DNA from: Atopomonas hussainii
GTDB taxonomy: Bacteria; Pseudomonadota; Gammaproteobacteria; Pseudomonadales; Pseudomonadaceae
Length of the DNA: 64,000 nucleotides
Assembly (NCBI RefSeq): GCF_900109735.1
Contig: NZ_FOAS01000017.1
Location: forward strand, 1-64,000
Direction: 5' to 3'
The notes below the pieces were generated by a model. That model was not told where the DNA came from, did no database searches, and saw nothing but the letters and a program-made list of their open reading frames with translations. The position numbers and the translations under genes are program-made. This document shows, piece by piece, positions 37,142-46,467 of this stretch (the first letter of the stretch is position 1; every line of letters begins with the position of its first letter).

Positions 37142-37612
37142 ATGGATATCCGCAAAGTTAAAAAACTGATCGAACTGCTCGAAGAGTCAGGCATCGACGA
37201 ACTGGAAATTCGCGAAGGCGAAGAGTCTGTGCGCATTAGCCGCCACAGCAAACAAGCGGCGATGGCAGCACCTATGTATGCCGCCGCGCCCGCACCTGTT
37301 GCAGCCCCTGCGGCTGCGCCCGCCCCGGTTACCGCTGCCGCCCCGACCGCCAACGAAGCACCGAAAGCGGCTTACAGCGGCCAGCCCGTACGTTCGCCGA
37401 TGGTCGGCACCTTCTACGCCGCCGCCTCGCCTGATTCGCCGAACTTTGTGCAGATCGGCCAGACCGTGAACAAAGGCGACGTGCTGTGCATCGTCGAAGC
37501 GATGAAGATGATGAACCACATCGAAGCCGACAAGAGCGGCGTGGTGGAAGCCATGCTGGTAGAAAACGGCCAGCCGGTGGAATTCGACCAGCCGCTGTTC
37601 AGCATCGTCTGA
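37142..37612 (+). CDS. accB: Acetyl-CoA carboxylase biotin carboxyl carrier protein
   Basis: A 156-residue protein. It has an N-terminal helical part ([17 protein letters not shown]), an Ala/Pro-rich hinge (about 40-80), and a C-terminal biotinyl domain with the biotinylation motif [10 protein letters not shown] (Lys about 122). It carries CO2 from biotin carboxylase to the carboxyltransferase for malonyl-CoA. AGGAG lies before the ATG. accC follows within 20 bases. Confidence 0.96.
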   Translation: MDIRKVKKLIELLEESGIDELEIREGEESVRISRHSKQAAMAAPMYAAAPAPVAAPAAAPAPVTAAAPTANEAPKAAYSGQPVRSPMVGTFYAAASPDSPNFVQIGQTVNKGDVLCIVEAMKMMNHIEADKSGVVEAMLVENGQPVEFDQPLFSIV

Positions 37613-37631
37613 TCGCCTAAGGAGGCCTGCG

Positions 37632-38981
37632 ATGCTGCAGAAAGTTCTGATCGCCAACCGCGGCGAAATCGCCCTGCGAATCCTGCGCGCCTGCCGTGAG
37701 CTGGGCATCAAGACCGTCGCCGTGCACTCCACGGCCGACCGCGACCTGATGCACCTGCACTTGGCCGATGAATCGGTGTGTATTGGCCCGGCCTCGGCGG
37801 CCGAGTCGTATTTGAGCATTCCCTCGATCATTGCCGCGGCAGAAGTCACCGGCGCTGACGCCATCCACCCCGGCTACGGCTTTTTGGCCGAGAACGCCGA
37901 TTTTGCCGAGCAAGTTGAGCGCTCCGGGTTTGCCTTTATCGGCCCCACCGCCGACGTGATTCGCCTGATGGGCGATAAAGTCTCGGCCAAGGACGCGATG
38001 AAAAAGGCCGGCGTACCGACCGTGCCGGGCTCCGACGGCCCACTGCCGGAAAACGAGCAGGAAGCCCTGCGCATCGCCCGCGAAGTGGGCTATCCGGTGA
38101 TCATCAAAGCCGCTGGCGGCGGCGGTGGTCGCGGCATGCGCGTGGTGCATAAAGAAGAAGACCTGATCAAGTCGGCCAAACTGACCCGCACCGAAGCCGG
38201 CGCGGCGTTTGGCAACCCGATGGTTTACTTGGAGAAGTTCCTCGGCAACCCACGCCACGTAGAAATCCAGGTATTGGCCGACGGCCAAGGCCACGCGATT
38301 CACTTAGGCGACCGCGACTGCTCGCTGCAGCGCCGCCACCAGAAGGTGATCGAAGAAGCCCCAGCCCCACACATCGACGAACAAGCCCGCAAAGAAGTCG
38401 CCGACAGCTGCGTACGTGCGTGCATCGAAATCGGCTATCGCGGTGCTGGCACCTTCGAGTTCCTCTATGAAGACGGCAACTTCTACTTCATCGAGATGAA
38501 CACCCGCGTGCAGGTTGAACACCCGGTTACCGAGATGGTTACTGGCATCGACATCGTCAAAGAGCAGCTACACATTGCTGCTGGCCTGCCCTTGGCGATC
38601 CGCCAGCAAGATGTAGTGATTCGTGGCCATGCCATGGAATGCCGCATCAACGCCGAAGACCCCGAGCGCTTCATTCCCTCCCCCGGCAAGATCAATTACT
38701 TCCATGCCCCGGGCGGCAACGGCGTGCGCGTCGATTCGCACATGTACAGCGGCTACAGCGTACCGCCGTACTACGACTCGCTGATCGGCAAGCTGATCAC
38801 CTACGGAGCCACTCGCGACGAAGCCATGGCACGCATGCGCAACGCGCTGGACGAAATCGTCGTCGACGGCATCAAAACCAACATCCCACTGCACCGCGAC
38901 TTAGTGCGCGATACGGGCTTCTGCAAAGGTGGGGTGAATATCCACTACCTAGAGAAGAAGCTGGGGATGGATAAGCACTAA
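37632..38981 (+). CDS. accC: Acetyl-CoA carboxylase biotin carboxylase subunit
   Basis: A 449-residue ATP-grasp enzyme. Motifs are [16 protein letters not shown], the glycine-rich [12 protein letters not shown] loop, [14 protein letters not shown], and the catalytic [14 protein letters not shown]. It carboxylates biotin on AccB in the first committed step of fatty acid synthesis. AAGGAGG precedes the ATG. Length and motifs are normal. A terminator follows. Confidence 0.97.
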   Translation: MLQKVLIANRGEIALRILRACRELGIKTVAVHSTADRDLMHLHLADESVCIGPASAAESYLSIPSIIAAAEVTGADAIHPGYGFLAENADFAEQVERSGFAFIGPTADVIRLMGDKVSAKDAMKKAGVPTVPGSDGPLPENEQEALRIAREVGYPVIIKAAGGGGGRGMRVVHKEEDLIKSAKLTRTEAGAAFGNPMVYLEKFLGNPRHVEIQVLADGQGHAIHLGDRDCSLQRRHQKVIEEAPAPHIDEQARKEVADSCVRACIEIGYRGAGTFEFLYEDGNFYFIEMNTRVQVEHPVTEMVTGIDIVKEQLHIAAGLPLAIRQQDVVIRGHAMECRINAEDPERFIPSPGKINYFHAPGGNGVRVDSHMYSGYSVPPYYDSLIGKLITYGATRDEAMARMRNALDEIVVDGIKTNIPLHRDLVRDTGFCKGGVNIHYLEKKLGMDKH

Positions 38982-39009
38982 GACCTGCCGAGCAGGTATC
39001 ATGCACCAC

Positions 39010-39043
39010 CCGAAGGAGCGCCCTGCGCTCCTTCGGTATTTCT
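39010..39043 (+). terminator. Terminator of aroQ-accB-accC
   Basis: A 12-bp perfect stem CCGAAGGAGCGC / GCGCTCCTTCGG with a 3-base loop, followed by TATTTCT. Confidence 0.85.
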
Positions 39044-39067
39044 GACTGGCAATAAAGGAACACCACC

Positions 39068-39949
39068 ATGGCTTGGCTACAGCTGCGCTTAGCAATCACC
39101 CCCGATCAGGCGGAAACCTGCGAAGACATGCTGCTCGAGCTTGGCGCTGTATCGGTGACCTTTATGGATGCGCAAGATCAGCCCATTTACGAGCCGGACT
39201 TAGGCACCACCCCGCTGTGGAGCCAAACCCACCTGCTCGCCCTGTTTGAAGCCGATACCGACGCAGCCGCCCTGCAAGCGCAACTGACCCTGCGCCTGGC
39301 GCCGCTGCCAGACCTGCACATAGAAGTGCTGGAAGACCAAGACTGGGAGCGCAGCTGGATGGATAACTTCCACCCCATGCGCTTTGGTCAGCGCCTGTGG
39401 ATTGTGCCCAGCTGGCACGAAGCGCCTGAGCCCGAGGCGGTAAACCTACTGCTCGACCCGGGCCTCGCCTTTGGCACCGGCACCCACCCCACCACCGCGC
39501 TGTGCTTAGAGTGGCTGGACGGCCAAGACCTCGCCGGCAAGCAACTGATCGACTTCGGCTGCGGCTCCGGCATTCTCGCCATTGCCGGCTTATTGCTCGG
39601 CGCCAGCGATGCCATCGGCACCGACATCGATATTCAAGCGCTGGAAGCCTCGCGCGACAACGCGCAGCGTAACGGCATTGCCGACGAACGGTTTGCCTTG
39701 TATCTGCCCGAAGCCATGCCGCAAGGCCAAGCACCGGTGGTGGTCGCCAATATTCTCGCCGGGCCGCTGGTGCAGCTGGCCGACACCATCAGCGCATTAG
39801 TAGCGCCCGGTGGCCGCTTGGCACTATCGGGCATTCTCGCCGAGCAAGCCGAGGAAGTGCGCGCCGCCTATCAAGAACGCTTTGTGCTCGACCCCACCGC
39901 GGAAAAAGACGGCTGGGTTCGCATCAGCGGTGTGCGCCGCCCCCTGTAA
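39068..39949 (+). CDS. prmA: Ribosomal protein L11 methyltransferase
   Basis: A 293-residue SAM methyltransferase that trimethylates ribosomal protein L11. It has an N-terminal substrate domain ([28 protein letters not shown]) and a C-terminal methyltransferase domain with [28 protein letters not shown] and [16 protein letters not shown] precedes the ATG. It stands as a single unit after the accC terminator. Confidence 0.96.
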   Translation: MAWLQLRLAITPDQAETCEDMLLELGAVSVTFMDAQDQPIYEPDLGTTPLWSQTHLLALFEADTDAAALQAQLTLRLAPLPDLHIEVLEDQDWERSWMDNFHPMRFGQRLWIVPSWHEAPEPEAVNLLLDPGLAFGTGTHPTTALCLEWLDGQDLAGKQLIDFGCGSGILAIAGLLLGASDAIGTDIDIQALEASRDNAQRNGIADERFALYLPEAMPQGQAPVVVANILAGPLVQLADTISALVAPGGRLALSGILAEQAEEVRAAYQERFVLDPTAEKDGWVRISGVRRPL

Positions 39950-40056
39950 TGGCGGGCGGGTTTAGGTAGACTAGCCAGCCATTAACCCCAGCGGCTTTTT
40001 GCCATGACAGGCCTGCGCACTACGCGCCGGCACGAGGTACGGCTACGGATCGCCCC

Positions 40057-41571
40057 ATGAACGACACGTTTATCACTCAATGCCCGCACTGCCAGACCAG
40101 CTTTCGCGTTAAACCCGCACAGCTAGAAGTCGCCCGTGGTGCGGTGCGCTGCGGCGCCTGCTTAAAGGTATTTAAGGCCGCCCAGCATAAAGTGGGTGAT
40201 AGCGGGGCCAGTCCGAGCACGCCGGCCAGCACAGCACCTGCCGCTGCCAAACCTGTCACAGCAGCGACACCGTCTGTCGCCGCCCCCGCCGCACCCCGCC
40301 CAACGGTGCCCGCGCCGAGCGCCAGCACAGTGCCCGCTCAACCTGCAGCGCAGCCTGCCGCCGCACCGAGTGTGCCGCCAGCCCGCCCAAGCACCGCAGC
40401 AGCGCAGTCGACCCCGGCTCCAACTCCGACAGCCGCGCCCGCCCGTGCACTCAGCACGCCAACGGCAACGCCGCTGCAAGCGCCGGTCAAGCCCAGCAAG
40501 CCCGAGCCTGACCTCGATGACTCGCTGCTGATCCACGACGATCTCGACTTAAGCGACTTAGATCTCGACGAAGAAATCGCCAAGCTGGAAGCGCAAGAGC
40601 TGTCGATTTCGCAGGAGTTCTTAAACCTCTCCAGCGCTCCAACGCCGGCCAAACAACTGCTTGGCGATGAAGTTAACGACAGTGGCGACGATGAACGCTG
40701 GGCTGAAGCCCTGCTGAAAGCCGAAGAAGATCGCCAAGAGCCGACCTTTGGCAGCACGCCCAGCGGCATCCGTCAGGTTAAAGCGCCCAGCACGCCGTCG
40801 AAACTGGCCACCAAAGAGGCCGTCGAGCGTCTACAGGCCGACCAAGTGGACCAGCTGTTCGCCAGCAAAGCGCCCACCGGTGTGCGCAAGCCGAAAAGCG
40901 AAGCCCTGCGTGCCGACCGCGATGACGGCAGCGAACACGATGACGTGGAAGAAATCACTCTGACCACGCCCGGCGCCCCTGCCAGCAAAACCGCCAGCAC
41001 CCGTCACGAGCCATCGCTGCAGAGCAAAAGCCTCTACGAAGAGCTCGACGACGAACCGCTACAACTGGACTGGCGCAAACCCAAACGCCGCTGGGGCCGC
41101 GCCGTGTTCTGGGGCCTATTAAACCTAGCCGCAGCTGCCGCATTACTCGGCCAGTACACCTGGTACAACTTCGAAGCCCTGTCGCGCCAAGATGTGTGGC
41201 GCCCGTGGCTGGAACAAGCCTGCCCGCATGTGGGCTGCGAGTTACCGGCGCGCATCGACCCCAGCCTGATCAAAAGCAGCAACTTAGTGGTGCGCAGCCA
41301 CCCCGAGTTCTCCGGCGCGTTAGTGGTCGATGCCATCTTGTATAACCGCGCCGACTACGCGCAGCCCTTCCCGATGCTGGAGCTGCGCTTTGCTGACATC
41401 AACAACCAACTGCTCGCCAACCGCCGCTTTAAGCCTAACGAATACCTAGGTGGCGAGCTGGCCGGCGCGCAAAGCATGCCGCCGCAGACGCCCATCCACA
41501 TTTCGCTGGATATTCTCGACCCCGGCAGCAAAGCGGTGAATTACAGCCTGAGCTTCTCCGCGCCGGAATAG
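40057..41571 (+). CDS. Zinc-ribbon and DUF3426 domain protein
   Basis: A 504-residue protein. The N-terminal zinc ribbon (residues about 8-45) reads CPHCQTSFRV...RCGACLKVF, the MJ0042/PJVR type. A long Ala/Pro/Thr-rich linker (about 50-150) and an acidic region follow. One membrane helix (about 345-366) precedes a C-terminal DUF3426 domain. The topology suggests a cytoplasmic N-terminus and periplasmic C-terminus. Function is unknown. It lies between prmA and dusB, the conserved Pseudomonas position. Confidence 0.9.
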   Translation: MNDTFITQCPHCQTSFRVKPAQLEVARGAVRCGACLKVFKAAQHKVGDSGASPSTPASTAPAAAKPVTAATPSVAAPAAPRPTVPAPSASTVPAQPAAQPAAAPSVPPARPSTAAAQSTPAPTPTAAPARALSTPTATPLQAPVKPSKPEPDLDDSLLIHDDLDLSDLDLDEEIAKLEAQELSISQEFLNLSSAPTPAKQLLGDEVNDSGDDERWAEALLKAEEDRQEPTFGSTPSGIRQVKAPSTPSKLATKEAVERLQADQVDQLFASKAPTGVRKPKSEALRADRDDGSEHDDVEEITLTTPGAPASKTASTRHEPSLQSKSLYEELDDEPLQLDWRKPKRRWGRAVFWGLLNLAAAAALLGQYTWYNFEALSRQDVWRPWLEQACPHVGCELPARIDPSLIKSSNLVVRSHPEFSGALVVDAILYNRADYAQPFPMLELRFADINNQLLANRRFKPNEYLGGELAGAQSMPPQTPIHISLDILDPGSKAVNYSLSFSAPE

Positions 41572-41789
41572 CCCGGCGCACGCCGCTGTAGCAACAAAGC
41601 CGGTGTCTAGCCCGCGGCACTCACGCATCTGCACACCCAAATGCACGGCACGTTAGCCACACACCTGTCCGGCCAAGGCCTTCGACATTGGTCAGAAAAT
41701 ATCCAAATCGCGCTTTAATCGGTCACACCACGGCGCTATCATAGCGACCCTTTTTTGCTGTGCTCGACCTCAACAGGCGCGCAAACCCT

Positions 41790-42794
41790 ATGTCGACCGT
41801 CAAGCTTGGTCCGTACACACTGGCTAACCCTGTGATTCTGGCCCCGATGGCCGGCGTGACGGATCAGCCTTTTCGCCGCCTGTGCTGGCAACTGGGGGCG
41901 GGACTGGTGGTATCAGAGATGGTCACCAGCGATGTGCGCTTGTGGAATAGCCGTAAGTCGCAGCTGCGTTTACGCCATGATCAGGAGATCGCCCCACGTT
42001 CGGTACAAATCGCCGGCGGTGATGCACAAATGCTCGCCGAAGCGGCTCAAGCCAACGTGGCGCTCGGCGCGCAGATCATCGACATCAACATGGGCTGCCC
42101 AGCCAAAAAGGTGTGTAACAAGGCCGCAGGCTCCGCGCTAATGCGTGATGAAGCCTTAGTGGGCGAGATTTTGCACAGTGTGGTCAGCGCCGTAGACGTG
42201 CCGGTCACCCTGAAAATGCGTACCGGCTGGGATGCCGAGAATAAAAACGCCGTGCGCATTGCGCGCATGGCCGAAGACGCTGGGATAACCGCGCTGGCCG
42301 TACATGGCCGCACACGTAACCAGCTGTACACCGGCTTTGCCGAGTACGACACCATCGCCGCCGTTAAACAGGCCGTGAGTATTCCGGTGTTCGCCAATGG
42401 CGACATCGACAGCCCGCAAAAGGCCCGCGCCGTGCTTCAGCACACCGGCGCCGATGCGGTGATGATTGGCCGGGCAGCACAAGGCCGGCCGTGGATTTTC
42501 CGCGAAATCGCCCATTACCTCGCCACTGGCGAGTTGCTGGCACCGCCCAGCTTGGACGAAATTCGCACCCTGCTGCTGCAACACTTAGCAGCACTGCACA
42601 CCTTTTACGGGGAAACCATGGGTGTGCGCATTGCCCGCAAGCATGTGGGCTGGTACTTGGCCACTTTACCGGGGGCCGACGCGTTCCGTCGCCAGTTCAA
42701 CCAGCTGGAAGACGACAACGCACAAAGGGACAGCATCGAGCAGTTTTTTGCTGCCTGCGAAGAACAACAGAAAAAGCCAGGGGTGGCCGCATGA
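41790..42794 (+). CDS. dusB: tRNA-dihydrouridine synthase DusB
   Basis: A 334-residue FMN enzyme that reduces uridine at tRNA position 17. Motifs are [40 protein letters not shown] with the catalytic Cys, and [11 protein letters not shown]. The start at 41790 (MSTVKLG) matches the family. Ten upstream codons are open but unlikely. It overlaps fis by four bases (ATGA). The dusB-fis pair is an ancient operon in gammaproteobacteria. Confidence 0.95.
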   Translation: MSTVKLGPYTLANPVILAPMAGVTDQPFRRLCWQLGAGLVVSEMVTSDVRLWNSRKSQLRLRHDQEIAPRSVQIAGGDAQMLAEAAQANVALGAQIIDINMGCPAKKVCNKAAGSALMRDEALVGEILHSVVSAVDVPVTLKMRTGWDAENKNAVRIARMAEDAGITALAVHGRTRNQLYTGFAEYDTIAAVKQAVSIPVFANGDIDSPQKARAVLQHTGADAVMIGRAAQGRPWIFREIAHYLATGELLAPPSLDEIRTLLLQHLAALHTFYGETMGVRIARKHVGWYLATLPGADAFRRQFNQLEDDNAQRDSIEQFFAACEEQQKKPGVAA

Positions 42795-43105
42795 ACATGA
42801 TCGAACCATTAACTGGAGCTGCCGCAGTGAGCGACAACCCCGACCTGCCACAAACGCTACTGACGCCCGTCACCTCTGCCGTGACCCTGCGCGACAGCGT
42901 TGAACAGGCCTTGCATAACTATTTCGCCCACCTTGACGGGCAAAGCGTCTGCGACATGTACAACATGGTGCTGTCAGAAGTCGAAGCACCGCTGCTGGAA
43001 GCCGTGATGCGCCATGTGCGCGGCAATCAGACCAAAGCCTCGGAGATGCTCGGCTTAAATCGCGGCACCTTGCGCAAAAAGCTCAAGCAGTACGACTTGC
43101 TGTAA
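42791..43105 (+). CDS. fis: DNA-binding protein Fis
   Basis: A 104-residue nucleoid protein. The C-terminal half is highly conserved: [11 protein letters not shown] then [23 protein letters not shown], a helix-turn-helix. The N-terminal arm is the variable part. The ATG overlaps the dusB stop, so it depends on the dusB promoter and coupling. An in-frame ATG two codons later is an alternative. Fis bends DNA and stimulates rRNA/tRNA promoters in fast growth. Confidence 0.96.
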   Translation: MNMIEPLTGAAAVSDNPDLPQTLLTPVTSAVTLRDSVEQALHNYFAHLDGQSVCDMYNMVLSEVEAPLLEAVMRHVRGNQTKASEMLGLNRGTLRKKLKQYDLL

Positions 43106-43124
43106 GCAACAACCTATTTCACAG

Positions 43125-43146
43125 AGGGCGGGCGACCGCCCTTTGC
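43125..43146 (+). terminator. dusB-fis terminator
   Basis: A 7-bp stem AGGGCGG / CCGCCCT with a GCGA tetraloop. The T-rich part (TTGCCGTTTTC) is interrupted, so efficiency may be moderate. Confidence 0.65.
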
Positions 43147-43182
43147 CGTTTTCATTAAAACCAATGAGTAGTGAGTAGCCTC

Positions 43183-44790
43183 ATGACCCAAACCGCCCAC
43201 CAGCCTGTACGCCGCGCCCTGATCAGCGTGTCGGACAAGACCGGCATCATCGAGTTTGCCCGTGAACTGTCTGCCTTGAAGGTGGAAATCCTCTCCACCG
43301 GCGGCACCTACAAACTGCTCAAAGACAACGGCATCGCCGCCATCGAAGTGGCCGACTACACCGGCTTCCCAGAAATGATGGACGGCCGCGTTAAGACCCT
43401 GCACCCGAAGATTCACGGCGGCATCTTGGGCCGTCGCGGCACCGACGACGCCATCATGGCCGAGCACGGCATCAACGCCATCGACATGGTGGTGGTTAAC
43501 CTCTACCCCTTCGAAGCGACCGTTGCCAAGCCGGACTGCGACCTGCCCACCGCGATTGAAAACATCGACATCGGCGGCCCGACCATGGTGCGCAGCGCGG
43601 CGAAAAACCACAAAGACGTGGCCATCGTGGTTAACGCCAGCGACTACAGCGCCATCGTCAGCGAGCTGCAAGCCAACAACGGCCTGACCTACAAGACCCG
43701 CTTTGATCTGGCCTTGAAAGCCTTCGAGCACACCGCTGCCTACGACGGCATGATCGCCAACTACTTGGGCACCATCGATCAAAACGCCGCAGAACTGAGC
43801 ACTCAAGAGCGCAGCGCCTTCCCGCGCACCTTCAACAGCCAGTTCATCAAAGTGCAGGACATGCGCTACGGCGAAAACCCGCACCAGATCGCCGCCTTCT
43901 ATGCCGAAGCCAAGCCGCAAGAGGCGAGCATCGCTACCGCCACCCAGCTGCAAGGCAAAGAGCTGTCGTACAACAACGTGGCCGACACCGACGCCGCGCT
44001 GGAATGCGTGAAGAGCTTTACCAAGCCGGCTTGTGTGATCGTTAAGCACGCCAACCCGTGCGGCGTGGCCGTGGTGCCGGAAGACGAAGGCGGCATCCGC
44101 AAGGCCTACGACTTGGCCTACGCCACCGACAGCGAGTCGGCCTTTGGCGGCATCATCGCCTTCAACCGCGAGCTGGACGGCGACACCGCGCAAGCCATCG
44201 TCGAGCGTCAGTTTGTCGAAGTGATTATCGCCCCGAGCGTGTCCGCCGAAGCACGCGCCGTAGTGGCCGCCAAAGCCAACGTGCGCCTGCTCGAGTGCGG
44301 CCAATGGGCTGCCGAACGCGCCGCCGGCTGGGACTTCAAGCGCGTCAACGGTGGCCTGCTGGTACAAAGCCGCGACAACGGCATGATCGCCGCCGCCGAC
44401 CTTAAAGTGGTTACCCAGCGCGCGCCCAGCGAGCAAGAAATCCACGACCTGATCTTCGCTTGGAAAGTGGCCAAGTTCGTCAAATCCAACGCCATCGTGT
44501 ATGCCAAGAATCGCCAGACCGTGGGTGTCGGCGCCGGCCAAATGAGCCGCGTTAACTCTGCTCGCATTGCGGCGATCAAGGCCGAGCACGCCGGCCTGCC
44601 AGTACCGGGCGCGGTAATGGCGTCTGACGCTTTCTTCCCGTTCCGCGACGGCATCGACAATGCGGCCAAGGCTGGGATTACGGCGGTGATTCAGCCGGGC
44701 GGCTCGATGCGTGATGCCGAGGTGATTGCGGCGGCTGACGAAGCCGGCATTGCCATGGTATTCACCGGCATGCGCCACTTCCGCCACTAA
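43183..44790 (+). CDS. purH: Bifunctional AICAR formyltransferase/IMP cyclohydrolase
   Basis: A 535-residue enzyme for the last two steps of IMP synthesis. The N-terminal cyclohydrolase part has [11 protein letters not shown] and [19 protein letters not shown]. The C-terminal transformylase part has the KHANPCGVA motif and [10 protein letters not shown]. The start at 43183 (MTQTAHQ) gives the normal length. A GTG four codons upstream is open too. purD follows after 208 bases. Confidence 0.96.
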   Translation: MTQTAHQPVRRALISVSDKTGIIEFARELSALKVEILSTGGTYKLLKDNGIAAIEVADYTGFPEMMDGRVKTLHPKIHGGILGRRGTDDAIMAEHGINAIDMVVVNLYPFEATVAKPDCDLPTAIENIDIGGPTMVRSAAKNHKDVAIVVNASDYSAIVSELQANNGLTYKTRFDLALKAFEHTAAYDGMIANYLGTIDQNAAELSTQERSAFPRTFNSQFIKVQDMRYGENPHQIAAFYAEAKPQEASIATATQLQGKELSYNNVADTDAALECVKSFTKPACVIVKHANPCGVAVVPEDEGGIRKAYDLAYATDSESAFGGIIAFNRELDGDTAQAIVERQFVEVIIAPSVSAEARAVVAAKANVRLLECGQWAAERAAGWDFKRVNGGLLVQSRDNGMIAAADLKVVTQRAPSEQEIHDLIFAWKVAKFVKSNAIVYAKNRQTVGVGAGQMSRVNSARIAAIKAEHAGLPVPGAVMASDAFFPFRDGIDNAAKAGITAVIQPGGSMRDAEVIAAADEAGIAMVFTGMRHFRH

Positions 44791-44823
44791 TTCGGTCGCC
44801 CAGCGACTGGCATCTGCGTCGTT

Positions 44824-44884
44824 GTTTCGGGCTGCGCCACTGCTCATTGCCACACAGGCAACTGCGCGCGCCCCAGCCCGAAAC
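44824..44884. other. Long inverted repeat between purH and purD
   Basis: GTTTCGGGCTG (44824-44834) and CAGCCCGAAAC (44874-44884) form a perfect 11-bp stem with a 39-base loop inside the 208-base gap. No T-tract follows. It could be an RNA-processing or attenuation structure, or a chance repeat. Confidence 0.45.
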
Positions 44885-44998
44885 GCCTAGCATCGACCAG
44901 CCGCTGCGCAACCTCGCTAGCGAACGTGTGTAAAGATTTTTCGTCGGGTGTAAACCCACGTAAACGGGCCTAACGCCCGCCTCCACAGGGAGACAGTT

Positions 44999-46282
44999 AT
45001 GAACGTATTGATTATCGGCAGCGGCGGTCGTGAGCACGCGCTGGCGTGGAAAGTCGCGCAAGACCCGCGCATCGAGACTGTATTTGTCGCGCCCGGCAAT
45101 GCCGGCACCGCGCTGGAAGCCAAGTGCCAGAACGTGGCTATCGACGTGTTAGCGCTGGAGCAGCTGGCCGATTTTGCCGCCGCCAATGTACAGCTGACCA
45201 TCGTCGGCCCCGAAGCGCCGCTGGTGGCGGGCGTGGTTGATCTGTTCCGCTCGCGCGATCTGGCCATCTTTGGCCCCAGCGCTGCCGCTGCGCAGCTGGA
45301 AGGCTCCAAAGCCTTCACCAAGGACTTCTTGGCACGGCAGAACATCCCCACCGCCGCGTATCAGAACTTCACCGAAGTGGAGCCGGCGCTGGCCTACCTG
45401 CAAAAAGTCGGCGCGCCGATCGTGGTTAAGGCCGACGGCCTGGCTGCCGGTAAAGGCGTGATCGTTGCCATGACCTTGGATGAAGCCGAAGACGCCGTAC
45501 GCGACATGCTCTCGGGCAACGCCTTTGGCGATGCCGGTGCCCGCGTGGTGATCGAAGAGTTTTTAGACGGCGAAGAAGCCAGCTTTATCGTCATGGTCGA
45601 CGGCAAAAACGTGCTGCCGATGGCCACCAGCCAAGACCACAAGCGCGTGGGCGATGGCGACAGCGGCCCCAACACCGGCGGCATGGGCGCTTACTCGCCG
45701 GCCCCGGTAGTCACCCCAGATGTGCACCAGCGCATCATGGACGAAGTGATTCTACCGACCGTGAATGGCATGGCCGCTGAAGGCAATGTGTACACCGGCT
45801 TTCTCTATGCTGGTCTGATGATCGATCAAAGCGGCGCACCCAAAGTGATCGAGTTCAACTGCCGCTTTGGCGACCCAGAAACTCAACCGGTAATGCTGCG
45901 CTTAGAATCTTCGCTGGTATTGCTGATCGAAGCCGCACTGGCCGAAGCGCTAGATAAAGTTGAAGCACAGTGGGATGCACGCCCAAGCTTAGGCGTGGTG
46001 ATCGCTGCCGGCGGCTACCCCAGCGATTACGCCAAAGGCGCGGTAATCAACGGCCTAGACGCTGCCGCCGCGTTGCCGGGCAAAGTCTTCCACGCCGGCA
46101 CTGCCGAAAAAGACGGCGCCGTGGTGACCTCTGGCGGCCGTGTCCTGTGCGCCACCGCACTGGGCAACAGCGTCAGCGAAGCGCAGCAGAATGCCTACGC
46201 GCTATGCCGCGAAATCAGCTGGGCAGGCAGCTTCTACCGCAGCGATATCGGCTACCGCGCCATCGCCCGCGAACAGCAATAA
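44999..46282 (+). CDS. purD: Phosphoribosylamine-glycine ligase (GAR synthetase)
   Basis: A 427-residue ATP-grasp enzyme of purine synthesis. Motifs are [45 protein letters not shown] and [18 protein letters not shown] precedes the ATG. purH-purD is followed by retS on the same strand, but two terminator-like hairpins separate them. Confidence 0.96.
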   Translation: MNVLIIGSGGREHALAWKVAQDPRIETVFVAPGNAGTALEAKCQNVAIDVLALEQLADFAAANVQLTIVGPEAPLVAGVVDLFRSRDLAIFGPSAAAAQLEGSKAFTKDFLARQNIPTAAYQNFTEVEPALAYLQKVGAPIVVKADGLAAGKGVIVAMTLDEAEDAVRDMLSGNAFGDAGARVVIEEFLDGEEASFIVMVDGKNVLPMATSQDHKRVGDGDSGPNTGGMGAYSPAPVVTPDVHQRIMDEVILPTVNGMAAEGNVYTGFLYAGLMIDQSGAPKVIEFNCRFGDPETQPVMLRLESSLVLLIEAALAEALDKVEAQWDARPSLGVVIAAGGYPSDYAKGAVINGLDAAAALPGKVFHAGTAEKDGAVVTSGGRVLCATALGNSVSEAQQNAYALCREISWAGSFYRSDIGYRAIAREQQ

Positions 46283-46289
46283 ACGCACC

Positions 46290-46345
46290 ACGTGGCGGCG
46301 CGCACTGGCGCCCGCCACGTTTTAACAGGCATCATCCTGTTTTAA
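46290..46345 (+). terminator. Tandem purD terminators
   Basis: Two hairpins follow purD. The first is a long one with ACGTGGCGG...CCGCCACGT arms and TTTT (46290-46323). The second is a shorter AACAGG / CCTGTT followed by TTAAG (46324-46345). Confidence 0.75.
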
Positions 46346-46467
46346 GCAAACCCGGATTAGTCGGCAAACGCGCCGCGTGACACAGTGATTAGCGCGCCGT
46401 CATAAATTCGTGTTTCCTTAGCTATACTCACGTCGCACGACATGGACTCTAACCGGGACACGCCACA

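Noticed and set aside
43114-44853. A 579-residue open frame on the minus strand opposite purH
   Set aside because: It mirrors purH, whose codon bias keeps the antisense frame open. Its product is Val/Gly/His/Ala-rich with no family signal.
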